The notes under the pieces were generated by a model that worked only from the letters and a program-made list of their open reading frames with translations, ran no database searches and was not told where the DNA came from. This document shows, piece after piece, positions 1 through 11,897 of a stretch of DNA of 64,000 bases; position 1 is the first letter of the stretch, and every line of letters starts with the position of its first letter. The DNA is taken from positions 37,509,264 to 37,573,263 of the forward strand of contig CM046298.1 in NCBI GenBank assembly GCA_025267735.1, given 5' to 3'. The translations under genes and the position numbers were made by a program. Source of the DNA: Mactra quadrangularis. Taxonomy: Eukaryota; Mollusca; Bivalvia; Venerida; Mactridae.

Positions 1-857
1 CATCAAAGTGAAATTTACTCTAACATAAACGAGCACACTAATGAAGATTCATGGGAATGAAATTCAAAAATTTCAAAATTCTATCATTTCAGAATATTTA
101 TGGTTCTAATATTTTTAGCTATGACAAAGAATACATTCTCCAATCACAAAAACATAAACTTCAGAACCAATCCCCAAAACTTAACTTAGGCAATTTAAAC
201 TGAGTTTTAGTACAATTTGACTGTACTCTTTCTTTGTCATGGTTGCCATTTTCTAAATCTTTCAGTACATTTTTTCTGCACAAGTCATGACTCTTACATA
301 TAACTTAACCAAGAGAAAAACCACCAACCCCCCTTAAAGTTTCAACATTCCATTGTATGTACAGGAAAACCTCATACAATCTTTCATTTTATAATCAAAT
401 ATACGAATATACAGAGTAAGTGTCCAGGGTCAATGATAATTAGAAGCAAATGAACAAGGTAAATAAATTATCATGAAATGAAAGGAAACACTTAAATTTC
501 TGTTTGAAGGTAAGGTTTCAGTGCATTTATAATGTACGTTAAAAGGTGACTAAAGTAATGCCCCGATACAATTATTCAGTACGTTAAAAGGTGACTAAAT
601 CAAGGCCCGATACATTTATTCGTAGAGGACCCAATCATGCTTAACAATTTAAACACAAAGTACCACATTTATTGCTAAAGTAACTTTAAATGCAAATATA
701 TGAGGGGTGAAATAGGTTTATCTCTCTCACAATCTTTTAACTTTTTTAACGAAATATATTGAATATTAGAAAGGGCGAACATTTTATACAAAATGAAAAT
801 ACCTTGCTAATACATTCAATATTGTCAGCCTGTAAATGAAAATTTCTGCATTGTGGT

Positions 858-1124
858 TTTTATTTTTCATAGGAATTTATGCTTTTTCAACACTCTTCTA
901 AGGTCATGTATCATGGCCAGCTCACCTAACTAGCTTGCCAGGACACTTTTTATTTCACAAATACTCAAGAACTCTTCTACAACGAGCAGACAACTTTTTT
1001 TTATGGAAAAAATTATATTCAAACTATCATATTCACAGACCTGTTTCACCTGTCACTGCCAGGAATCTGACCCAAGATCTCTAAATTCCAAATCCAGTGC
1101 TCTACCACTGCCCCATGGCTAAAA
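858..1124 (-). mobile_element. Family-C SINE (different tRNA-like head)
   Basis: Minus-sense head with GGCAGTGGTAGAGCA (A-box region) and GGGTCAGATTCC (B-box region). The 3' part contains GCAAGCTAGTTAGGTGAGCT and ATGACCTTAGAAGAGTGTTG, and aligns with the family-A core. Confidence 0.7.
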
Positions 1125-1867
1125 AAAGCTGACTGACAACATTTTAAATTGTTGTTCTACAATAATAACCTTTCTTTAAAAATATAATTTATTTAAACTA
1201 GGTAGAGGGTTTAAATGAAATTTAAGATTTATTGTAATTGTAGCATTCTTCAACAAAAAAATTCAATTCAATTCAGATTTAATTGACTCCCTAATGTTCA
1301 ATGATAGCTGTCCTATTTTCTCCTTCACTAATCTGTAACTATTAGATTTTTTATCTAAAATGTTAATGCCTGTAGATTTAATCTACTTTTGATCTAGGGT
1401 ATTGATAAAATATGACTAATAAAACATTTGCTTTACTTTAACATTGAATTTATTCACCAAATCAATGATTAGATTGAGTTTTTTTAACAATGTATGGACA
1501 GTCACTATCTAAGTTATTTCATATAATAACCAGTAGTTACATTCCACAAAGAAATTCCAACGTAACGCTTTTCAAAAGCCCTTTTTGCCGTATATGAGTT
1601 CTATGATATGATTTTGCTTCTAGTTTTAACTAAACTAGCAATTCCAAGATGGCGAATTCCACCAAAAAACTTGTGAGGCCACAATCTTTGTTCACTTAAG
1701 CAAGTCACCTCTTAATAACCTGTGTTCGGAACAATTTCACCGCAAACAAACTGTTAATAATCACAAATGTTTGCCCCATTTGGAAATGTTTGTAAAATTC
1801 TTATTGAAGAATGCAGTTCACCTGAACTTCAGGTACAAACAAAAGTATTCCAATTTCTATTTTATTC

Positions 1868-2145
1868 ATTGGAGTTAACACCGTGTCAACACAATTTAGG
1901 TCATTTTACGGCGTCCAGCGCACCTAACCTAGCTTTCCTGGACCATTGTCTATAACCAGTACTCACCTACCCTTCCACAAGGCTGGAAACTTCTCCATAT
2001 AATCTAATCAATGGAGGAAAATCGACATTATTGTCAAATTTTCATGGAAGGGTATAACCTCCCTGGGTGGGAATCGAACCCGCATCCTCTCGGGCACAAG
2101 TATCCAAATCCCGGTGCGCTACCAACTGCGCTATCGACTCGGGTT
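1868..2145 (-). mobile_element. Family-A SINE, full length, with 11-bp target duplication
   Basis: Sense is minus: the tRNA-derived head starts at 2145 with A box TAGCGCAGTTGG and a perfect B box GGTTCGATTCC, followed by about 200 bp of body and an A/T-rich tail. ATTCCAATTTC is duplicated at 1847-1857 and 2146-2156, which proves retroposition. Confidence 0.92.
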
Positions 2146-2688
2146 ATTCCAATTTCAAAATAAAATTAATAGAGTGCTAGTTCACTTATAACTTATCAAT
2201 TACAATAGGTTTTCAGCATGTGAACAAAATATTTACAAAAAAAGAACAATAAAAGAACAGTGATCAATAGTTAAACCACTGACATTTTAAAACAGTACCA
2301 ATATGAATATCAGACAATTCTAAAACTAGGTCAGACTATGTAGATGAGATAATTGATTCCACAAAACCATTAAACATGTCCCACTGAGATGATTTAAATT
2401 CATAAGAACATTACAATAAAGTGATTTACAGTACTTTTAGCCAATAGTGCTGACTTGCTTTGTAAATACCACCAGTATTCAACACTCTGTTATTACAAAT
2501 TAACCAGGGTAAGTTGAACACTGCCAGACACAACTATCAATTAAATCACAATTAAGAAGAGAAAATCTCAAATCTATTATCATGTATACCATAACAATGA
2601 GTGAATTCAGCCTAAAAATATAATAACACTGTCCATTAATACACAAGGCTACCCAATGATTGAATAGGTCATTCCTGAATCTGATTAA

Positions 2689-2897
2689 GCTGTTAGTTTT
2701 AATCAGTAACTGACACATCCTGTCAGTGACTGATATCTGTTACACATGCTTAAGAATCAGTGGTTGGAGGGAGAACTGCTTAGAAATCATTCTATAACTA
2801 TAATGCTCTTTGAAAGTATGCCCTGCCACAGGATCAAACCTACAACCCCTGGATCAGTAAACTTGTGCTCGACCGACTGAGCTAGTCAAGCGGTTCA
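2689..2897 (-). mobile_element. Family-B SINE, 3'-truncated
   Basis: The minus-sense tRNA-like head near 2890 (CTAGCTCAGTCGG in the A-box region) and body match the copies at 59581 and 62928. The 3' core is missing. Confidence 0.7.
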
Positions 2898-2972
2898 TTA
2901 ATCTTATATAAGCTTACAAATATATGCCTGAAAGATAATTAAATGATGATTTTAATTAAAAAATATACTTAC

Positions 2973-3044
2973 AGCCTTTGAAGATAAGACAACTGACTAA
3001 AACTGCCTTTCTCTAATATTGTGATTTCATTTTTACTCAAATCC
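2973..3044 (-). CDS. Leucine-rich repeat protein, exon 2 (one 24-residue LRR)
   Basis: This 72-nt minus-strand exon is flanked by an acceptor (TTTACTTTCAG) and a donor (GTAAGT). Its first base completes the leucine codon split at the end of exon 1, giving the join ...TIHL|DLSKNEITILEKGSFS..., a textbook LRR with N at the conserved asparagine position. It continues QLSYLQRL and ends in the same phase (2) as exon 1. Single-repeat 72-nt exons with symmetric phase are the normal architecture of extracellular LRR genes. No further LRR exon was recognised between 1 and 2966, so the rest of the gene is probably left of the window. A skipped 72-nt exon of equal phase inside intron 1 cannot be excluded by reading frame alone. 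Confidence 0.78.
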
Positions 3045-6000
3045 CTGAAAGTAAAAATAAATAATTGTCTATTAACCAGTCACAAAAACAATCACAAAAA
3101 CGTACAATTTCCATTTATCTGAAATAACAAGTAAAAAACTAGAAACAGAAAATTATGATTAAACTATCATAACATACACAGCATGCATTAAAAACAAAAC
3201 ACATAAAATGTTAAGAAAATACATCATTACATATATAATTACAAACTTGTCCAAAAGAATTTGTTATTTTAATGCAACTCTGCTTGAACTTGTTTTCTTT
3301 TTCTAAAATCATTTTGTTTGCATTTATCAATATAGTAATGATTATTTTCAAAAATATATCAATTTTTATCAAGATTTTGAAAATATTGTTAAATACTATG
3401 GGCCAATCGGCATTGCTCGAACTGAAAGAGGATTTGTTTTGATGCAAAATAGTTCAGTTTTTGAGCATCCAGAAAATGGCAAATTGGGGGGGGGGGGAGA
3501 CTTTATTGTCTTGACTTGAACCTATTAATTTCTCCTAATACAGACAAAATTCAAATACTTGTAGGATTATATAATACCAAACCACCCTCCAAGGTTTAAA
3601 TCTGTCACAGCCCAAAGACAATGATGCAACAGTTTAACTGTAAAATTAATATTGTAGCATTGGACAAGGGACTTAAAAGCCTGCATACAGACAGCTCAGG
3701 ATTATCACAACCTGCAAAACTAATGGTTAGAACTTCTAGTACCATAGGGCAGATTTTCTGAGTTAATTTGGAGATGATGCAAAATGTTACAGTTGTTTTT
3801 TCTTACAAAAATGTAGATCTATCACATATACATTTATGGAAAAAAAACAAAAATTGTAATATTATGCACCAATCTTCACATTAACACAGAGTATTTGAAA
3901 ACTGTCACTCAACAAGCTTAATCAAACCCATAATTGCCAACAAAAACTTTCATGAACTATTTTCTAATTGTCAATTAAATACTGCAAGCTGTTGAGAACT
4001 TATTTCATTAGTGATATATTGTCCTTTTAGTTCATGCAGAAATAATAACCTTAATATGAACAAGATAGGGAGACTTGCTGTCAGGAAACAGTAGAAAGTA
4101 ATAGATCTATCTTGTGGAGAATTTGTGTCTTTTTTTAGTTGTCACCAATAATTTTCGTCAACTAATTCATTATGAACAGAACATACACTTCATTTATGTC
4201 ATACAGTGAATGGCAAACTAATCCACTAGCCAGGCTCTACAAAGGTTGATTGTATCAGTGTTCTCATTAGGAACCGGCTGCAAATGGCCGGTTAGAGAGA
4301 CTAACAGGCCTGTTAAAATTGGCAAAATTTAAAAAAAGAAAGAAAGAACCCCTTCGAAAGCCTAATACTTTTCTATTTGAGCCTATTCAACAAAATCTTA
4401 CTAAGAACACTGTTGTATATTATATAGATCAATAAGCTTATTAATGCCTAGATTATGAATAGTTAGTTAAATCTCAATATAAAAATATGCACGATTTCAA
4501 AATTAGTGTACATTCGTATCATAAACCAAGGGCTCACTGAAAGCTTCAGATTAATCTAGACAAAAAACAAACAACACGTAGGCCTTTAACACTTTGAAGT
4601 TTCTCCTTTCTAAAGCCAAAGCTAATTCACAACTTCCTATTGGTATAAGCATATCATCTATACAACTTTTATCTATGTTTATTTGTATTCAAAGCTTAAA
4701 GTAAATATCAAGAATTAAGATAAATTAAAATACAAGACAGGGGCTGATCCTAAACTTCATTCAACTGAAGGGGGGTCCCGATATGAGAAATAATTATGTG
4801 AGGTTTTTTTACACCTTCCTGGTTAACTTGCATAAAGTCCAGAAGCCCTTCAATGATGTCACCAGAAAAGGGGCAAAGTTCTTCTTCCTGTACAGAGGAT
4901 TTTATTGAAGGTACAGTACAACCACTCTTGAACAACACCCATTAGGATGGACTAATATATGTTGCTGATTTGAGGTTACTGCTTTGCATAGGTTGAATTT
5001 GATTAAAATTACACCTATTATAATCGGAAATATCAAAAGCTCTTGTTGAAAAGAGGATCTAATCCGTAGACGGCCACTCTGAAGAGGTTATACTGTAAAG
5101 AGGCTATTTATGCAATTTATACATCAAGCGAGTTCAGAAAACATAAATATTTTCAGGAGTACGCTGCAAAACCATAAGTGAAATGTCATTTTCTGACCTC
5201 TTAAGGTAGCAATTTAAACCAAGTTGTGAGTTTCACAGATGACCAAGAGTCCCAAATATGTGCAGCTATCAAATAAAATGTGTGGCTTGATATTGTTACA
5301 TATTGTAACAAACTGTTGCATAGATCACTATTGTATCAATATTCATATGCAAAGCTTCAAACTACCTGAACAACAAGTTGAAACTCCCGAGACACAGTCC
5401 TCGTAACAACAAACTAATGTACTGGTAGGGCTACCTTTCAACCCTGCCAGTTTAGTGGGATTTGACGTGTACACAAAAATCATTTATGACACATTTTTGA
5501 TGCTTTAAAAAATATTAACAAGGGTCAATTATGACTCGGGGCAATCACTTCCATTATAAAATATATATTTCTACCAAATACATGTACCTGTACAGTGAAC
5601 ACAGTTTACCATAGGTTGTCAAAATTTAATGAGAATAAACAACGAGAAGAGAACAATGTATATGACGAGTACATAAAGACTTTAACAATGTCTTATGATT
5701 ATGAGTAGAGTTCATCTACATTATTTTGTTTATGGTACATTAAATCTAACATACAATCATTTTTCAATGATACTAGACATGACAAGTTGAAATGCAGTAT
5801 AAACTCATGACAATAAACATATGTTGACCTTTTATAATAAATCTTTTAACTAGGGGTTTTTCAACTTCAAGTTGACAATGTGAAAAAAACAGGCCAACAA
5901 GAATGAAGCTTTTTTACATATTTTTAAAAGTTAAAAATGAGCAATTCTATTATACATGTACTAAATGACAAAAGACTACAAGAGGGTTTAAATTAAAAGT

Positions 6001-6129
6001 TAAATTAATTGCAAAGTTTTTAAACTTTATCATGTCGCGATGCCTATACCATAGGACTCTCTAAGGGATCAGCGTGGCCAGTCAAAATATAAAATCAAAG
6101 GACAGGCAAGGTAGATATTTCCTCCTGGA

Positions 6130-6350
6130 GGCCACAACAAGTTGATCATATGTTCTACGGATTTTTCTGGAAAACAAATGGGGCGAGTGAGCGAAGAAAA
6201 GAAAGAAAAAAAGTCTTTATTCACTTGCTTTATATAGCGGTTTGACCAAATTTTTATGAGCGAGCAAGGAAATAAAAAAAAAAATTGTAAAAACCGTCAA
6301 AATTAAGGTGCGAGCGAATCCATAGAACATATGATCAATTTGTTGTGGCC
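6130..6350. mobile_element. 221-bp MITE-like element with about 34-bp TIRs
   Basis: The left end GGCCACAACAAGTTGATCAT and the inverted right end match for 34 bp with few mismatches. A decayed relative of one end lies at about 45880-45915. No clear target duplication. Confidence 0.75.
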
Positions 6351-8654
6351 CCAAATGTTTTAACTATTTCACCATTTTTATGGAATAACGTGGAATGCCT
6401 GCTCTTCATAATAGAAACCAATATGTGGAAGGTTTATAGAAAAAAATGTCTTACTTTTTAAGTAAAGTAAAATGGCATGACTTTTAATGTTTCAACATGC
6501 AATTTCACATTCCTACTATAAAAGTACCAACAAACAGAGCAAAGATCATATTATGTTACAGCAAAAACCTGAACTAACAGTCTAACATACAAAAAAGGGT
6601 TACCTATAAAACGGGGCTGAATTCCGTCTAACAAAAAATGCATGATCAAGTGTTTAACAGAGATCAGTAAAGATTCACAAAACAAACACCCTATATTATA
6701 ATATAGTAAAACTGGGTACATTATATTCTAACTATGATATGAATACATGATAGTGAAGGAGACACTGTGAGTATTGTGATAATGTCAATGATATAATAAA
6801 GGTGTCATAATTTAAATGACACTCATTAAATAATAGTTTATATAAATACCACTGAAAATTGTATCTAAGATTTTTTTACCCTTACAAAATGTTAAAACTC
6901 CTTCAATTCTGCACAATGTCATGCAGCTTATAGAAAGTAGTATTATAAAGGATACAGGGACAGAACAAGAAATAATTCACAAGTAGGGTCAATACATCAA
7001 GGGTTAAGTTTACTTAATTTTATAAATCTTATACTTATAAATCTTCATCTTCACTTATGTGACTTTGTTCTAAAGTTGATGGACTTTAGCATAGCATAAA
7101 AGCATGGCACAGCACCCTGACCTTTTTGATTCTCTGTCTTTTTTGTTCCTCCTCATGCAGAAATAGTAACTTGCATTCCATTAATGAAAGGGCTTCAGAG
7201 CATTTCTTATCAAAGACAATCGATCAACAGTACTTTCAGTGCTTTGATTAGACTGTCCCTACAGAATGTTTCCAGACAATATGTGGTAAATATTACCATG
7301 AATGTTTAATACAATATAAGTGTTGTTTTCCATCAAATAAAATATTAATGAAGATGAAACATTTCCTAACAAATTTTATGCTGACTTGTAGAAATACTGG
7401 ATGAACATAATGCATGCATTATGTATGAGTGTAATATAATATGGTTTTAGATTTAATGTTATTTATCAATTCTTTTTATTAGGAGGCATACATTAGCTTA
7501 CTCAAAGGACCCGTTATTTTTAAACTATGTTTCCCCATATATGTGTTTTACTCACCCAAAACTAACTTTTACTTATAACTAACTGTAACAAGCCCGAAGC
7601 CAGGGGGACCACTATAAATGGATTTGGACTAGTGAAGTTTCTTTATTTCATGCAAGGCTGGCCAGCTGAAATCTTTTATAATAACTATTAATCAGGCTAG
7701 TGATCACAGTCAACTAGTCTACCGTTGTTCAGCAACAGATCATAACCGCCTGCAGAATAGTGTTAGACGGCCACAGGCGGATCATTATTCCCCGGCTTTT
7801 TTAGAGCATTTTAGGTCAGGGGAAATCAGAATGGTCGCTGTCTACAGGTGCCCACTATTCATAAGTGCCTGTAATCACAAGTTTGACAGTACTACTACAG
7901 GTAATAAACAAGGACAACACATTACTGAGGTAGGTTAAACTATGTCATAATGTTGTCTTCAACAACACTACAATACCAACAAGAAATTTACAAACATTTT
8001 ATATTAACAACATTAAAACTGTGAAATATTATAATAATATAATATAAACTCAGACTCAACACCGCAATATTTCATTATCAACAAATATCGTTTTTATATC
8101 TTTACCCGAACACAAAGCCAAAAAAAATGCTTTCCACATCTGTTGAAGTGGTACCCAGTGCAAATTGTTGAAGTTAATTACAGTTATATCTATCAGCAAG
8201 TAAAGTACCATACTTGAAAGCCATGAATATAACATATTCTCAAGCTTCTCTCGATAATAGGTTTCCAAGACACATAAAAGTTTTAGTTCAAAGAGGTATC
8301 CTATGGGGTAACCAAAGCAACGCAAGTATTTAAAACTTAGGTTAGATATATATCGTGGTTGAACAAAAAAAATTCGGAAAGGTAAAGACTTAAACTAATA
8401 GAGTATATCGGGGTAAGAGAGGTGTAATATAGGTTTGTGAATATAAAACACAGCAAAAAAAAACTATTTATGAGTATGTATGAGCATAAAATATGTCTGT
8501 AACATAGAGAGCTGTATATATTCAAAACTGATATTTTTTCAGACATAGATCATAAGTTAACAAGTATTAAGTTCTAGCTGATGAGCACCGTTGCTACTTG
8601 CAGATTTTGTTAAATTTTTGACAATTTAAAATTACTTTTCAATGTTTGTTAATG

Positions 8655-8829
8655 CAGTCTACGAAATTAGTGGACATCCAGTTGTCCAGGAAAACCATTT
8701 TTATCGTTAGGACAACCAATAATTTCTGTTGGGCAACCAAAAACCTATGAACCTTAGTCTAACTTTAAGTGCTAGCTACTTAGATGAGTTGTTAGGACAA
8801 CCGCTTTCATATCCAAATTTCATAGACTG
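8655..8829. mobile_element. 175-bp MITE, CAGTCTAYGAAATT family
   Basis: Inverted ends CAGTCTACGAAATTAGTGG and CAGTCTATGAAATTTGG. The interior has GGTTGTCC-type blocks shared with 47000-47162. Confidence 0.7.
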
Positions 8830-9239
8830 TAATTGTATAAATAAAAAAATTATGTTCGATATTTTGAGGCAAACTGGCCAACAGATAGCGTGTATATAGA
8901 CACAATCTATAGTATAGACAGTAGCAGTTACCTATGGCATATAAATTTAATTTTATATCATGATTAATCTGCCGAAACAGATTTCATAAAATTTCTTAAC
9001 ACCGATCATTAAAATGTGACACCAATAAATTTTAATAATACATTTTGATATTTATGAGGTATTTAAGTTTTAACTGTCAAATATAGCTTTAAACATTTAA
9101 AAGTCATAAATAACTAAATTTTGAAGCAACATACATATTTCTGTACAATAATATAATAATTTACAAGTGCCTATCAGTAAACAAAGATTTCAAACTTTTA
9201 TAACTGAAGAGCTACATGTAGTTTCATATTATCATTTTA

Positions 9240-9330
9240 GAATTACATATACAATATATGTATATAATATGATATATTATATTATATTATGATATACTGT
9301 TCTTTTACATGTATATATATATATACGGCA
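9240..9330. repeat. AT-rich microsatellite
   Basis: ATAT, TATATTAT and GTATATATATATATA runs in LRR intron 1. Confidence 0.7.
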
Positions 9331-9697
9331 TACTACATGCTTAAATTACACTATCAAGATGATAAATCAACAATATTTTATTATATCATTTGTATTTGCA
9401 AGTAGAAAATTGCTTCATGTACAAGTATATTATGTGGACAAAAAGTCATCTAAGTAGATAGCATCCAAAAAATTGAACAAAAGAAATACAAATGAATATA
9501 CTATTCAGCTAAAAGGACAGTGTTCAGACTTCAGAGGACCACTTTTATGTCCTAGCTAACTTAGTAGGCGGCTATTGAGGCCATGTGAGGGTCAATTGTA
9601 ACATTCTATTGATTTAAACTAATCAAATTCAATTAACTTTACAAGTGAAAAACTTTCTCTGCTTAAACAAAAGTAATTTGTCAAACTTCCATTATTT

Positions 9698-9857
9698 AGA
9701 GCTCGACATTAATTTTCAAACTAAAAGTTCCAGGTTTGACAATCAACTTACCCTTATGTTTTATTTGTCAGAACTATATGTTTACTAGCAGAAACAAGTT
9801 TTCTGAAGCAAAATATAGGTTGTCAGGGGTAATCAGACCTTTAACCTAGAATGCCCT
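9698..9857. mobile_element. Small MITE, AGGGCTTGA family, copy 1
   Basis: The AGAGCTCGACATTAATTTT end and the interior AGGTTGTCAGGGGTAATCAG match the copies at 48788 and 61825. The right end is TGCCCT. Confidence 0.55.
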
Positions 9858-11418
9858 GATTATAAATGAATGGAGACATGAAATAACACTATTTCATTAA
9901 CCATCTTATATTACACAATTTTACTATGTTAACTTCATATTAACTCATTCAACAGTCCATGTAATTATAGTGGTATATAATATACAGGGTAACCCCACTA
10001 TGCCACTAGTAATATGATAATTTGAAACTTAAAATAATCATTATTTTACATTTTTTCACTGAAAAAAATATAATAGAAAAAATTAGGGAACCTTTTTATA
10101 ACCACAATTTTAAAACTTAACCGCTGACATGCTTGGCTTATCAAAGTGAAATTTTTTCAACAAATTCAAATATAGAATATGTGTGGTATAAAGGGTATAT
10201 AGTTATTAAATACATTTGATGTGATCGTGATTTGACATATGCATGTACAAAGAAAGTTTAATCTCAAAGTTGAAAAAGAGCAATAAGACACCTCGATTTA
10301 AGTTTATATCAATATTGAGAATGCACCATATTCACATCTGAAGGTCTTTGTACACTTGTTATATTTGTTGACAGCAAGTGCTCTTGTTTATTCATCCAAT
10401 AATTGACATATCATACATCTTGCATCCTATTGAGAAAACTTTACTCATAATGACTTAATGTATAGAATTATCAATGGGTGGGTGGGGTATTATATCAAAT
10501 ACCTTGACTCTCTAATCTCTTTATCAAAAAATATTAATTTATAAGCCAAATCATAACTAACTTTCACTATTACACCAATTCCACCAAAGCTTAACTCAAT
10601 CAAACAGTATTTGCCACAAATTTTTGGGGCACCAGCCCGATTCATTATGTAAAAGTTTTACATAGTAAATTGGGGTGGTTTTACAGTAAAACACTGAAAG
10701 GAAAACTTCATTTATATGTAACATAGTGTAGGGAAAATTATCATTGTATCAACCAGCCAGACTTAATAGAGTGAGAAATTTCACAAGCCCAATTCAATAT
10801 TTCTAGTCCATGGTTTGGGCAAGTGGGTTAAGGCATTGACTGTCAAAGTAATTTGTACTACCATGATATCAATATAAAGTTGTGTCCCGACACATATCTT
10901 GATGTTTAAATAAAAAAGTGTTAATCTCAGATTCAAATCTCTACAATTTAAAAGAGCTACCTGTCAAGAATGAGCCTTGAACAAAATCTACATTTTTAAT
11001 GCAAATCCTACCACATATTGCACTCGTAATGTTAAAGCAGTGGAGTGACTCAGCCTGTTTTCAGCTGAGCCCTTTGATTAGTCATGCATATAAAGGTCCC
11101 ACATAATGTATCTTCCGACAAACCAAAAAATAAAACCCCATGGAAGCATCCAACCGTTTATACCAGTAACCACATGGTATATTTTTCTGTTAATAAAGAG
11201 ATTTTTTTATCAATATTGTATTAATAAAGACTATCCTTGATTTATCAGGGAGATCAAAGGAGAGAAAATCATTACATACATGTACCCCAGTACAGTAAGA
11301 ATGTTATATGTGTATGTGATAGAAAACTACAAATCTATGTTAAACCAGACCTTAATCTTCTAGTCATTAAAGATAAAAGGTAACTATTACATGTGTAAGT
11401 AACACAGAAAATATCTTA

Positions 11419-11897
11419 GAGAGAATGAGAGAGAGAGAGGGGGGAGGGGGAGAGAGAGAGGGGGGGGAGAGAGAGGGGGAAGGGGGAGAGAATGAGAGGG
11501 AGAGAGAGAGAGAGAGAGAGAATGAGAGAGAGAGGGGGAGGGAGAGAGGGAGTAAGAGAAAGGGGGGTGAGAGGAGGAGTGAGAGAGAGGGGGGAGAGAG
11601 AGCCCGGGGAGAGAGAGAGAGAGAGAGAGGTGGAGAGAGAGGGGGGAGAGAGAGAGAGGGAGAGATTGAGAGAGAGAGAGAGAGAGAGGGAGGTAGGGAG
11701 GGAGGGAGAGAGGGAATGAGAGAGAGAATGAGAGAGAGAGAGAGGGGGATACAGAGAGGGGGTGAGAGAGAGTGAGAGAGTGAGAGAGAGGGGGGAGAGA
11801 GAGCACAGGGAGAGAGGGCCCAGGGAGAGAGAGAGAGGGGGGGGAGACAGAGAGAGAAGAGAGAGCAAGTGAGAGAGAGAGAGGGGGGAGAGGGGAA
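11419..11897 (+). repeat. Homopurine GA/GGGGGA tract, about 480 bp
   Basis: Almost purely G and A on the plus strand with only rare T or C. It is an expanded (GA)n microsatellite mixed with G runs. Long Ser/Leu/Pro and Arg/Glu ORFs on both strands are artefacts of this composition. Confidence 0.93.

Larger units (their letters stand above)
1..2972 (-). other. Left-edge intron of the LRR gene, SINE-rich
   Basis: The segment lies downstream of LRR exon 2 in transcription order. It contains SINE copies of three families (858-1124, 1868-2145, 2689-2897). No exon was recognised, so the gene probably continues off the left end. Confidence 0.5.

Noticed and set aside
2050..2145. Functional tRNA gene
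   Set aside because: It is the tRNA-derived head of a SINE with a target duplication and a non-tRNA body.
10801..11150. Possible SINE with a Ser/Leu-tRNA-like head (AAGTGGGTTAAGGCA)
   Set aside because: The B box is poor, the 3' core is absent, and there is no second copy in the window.
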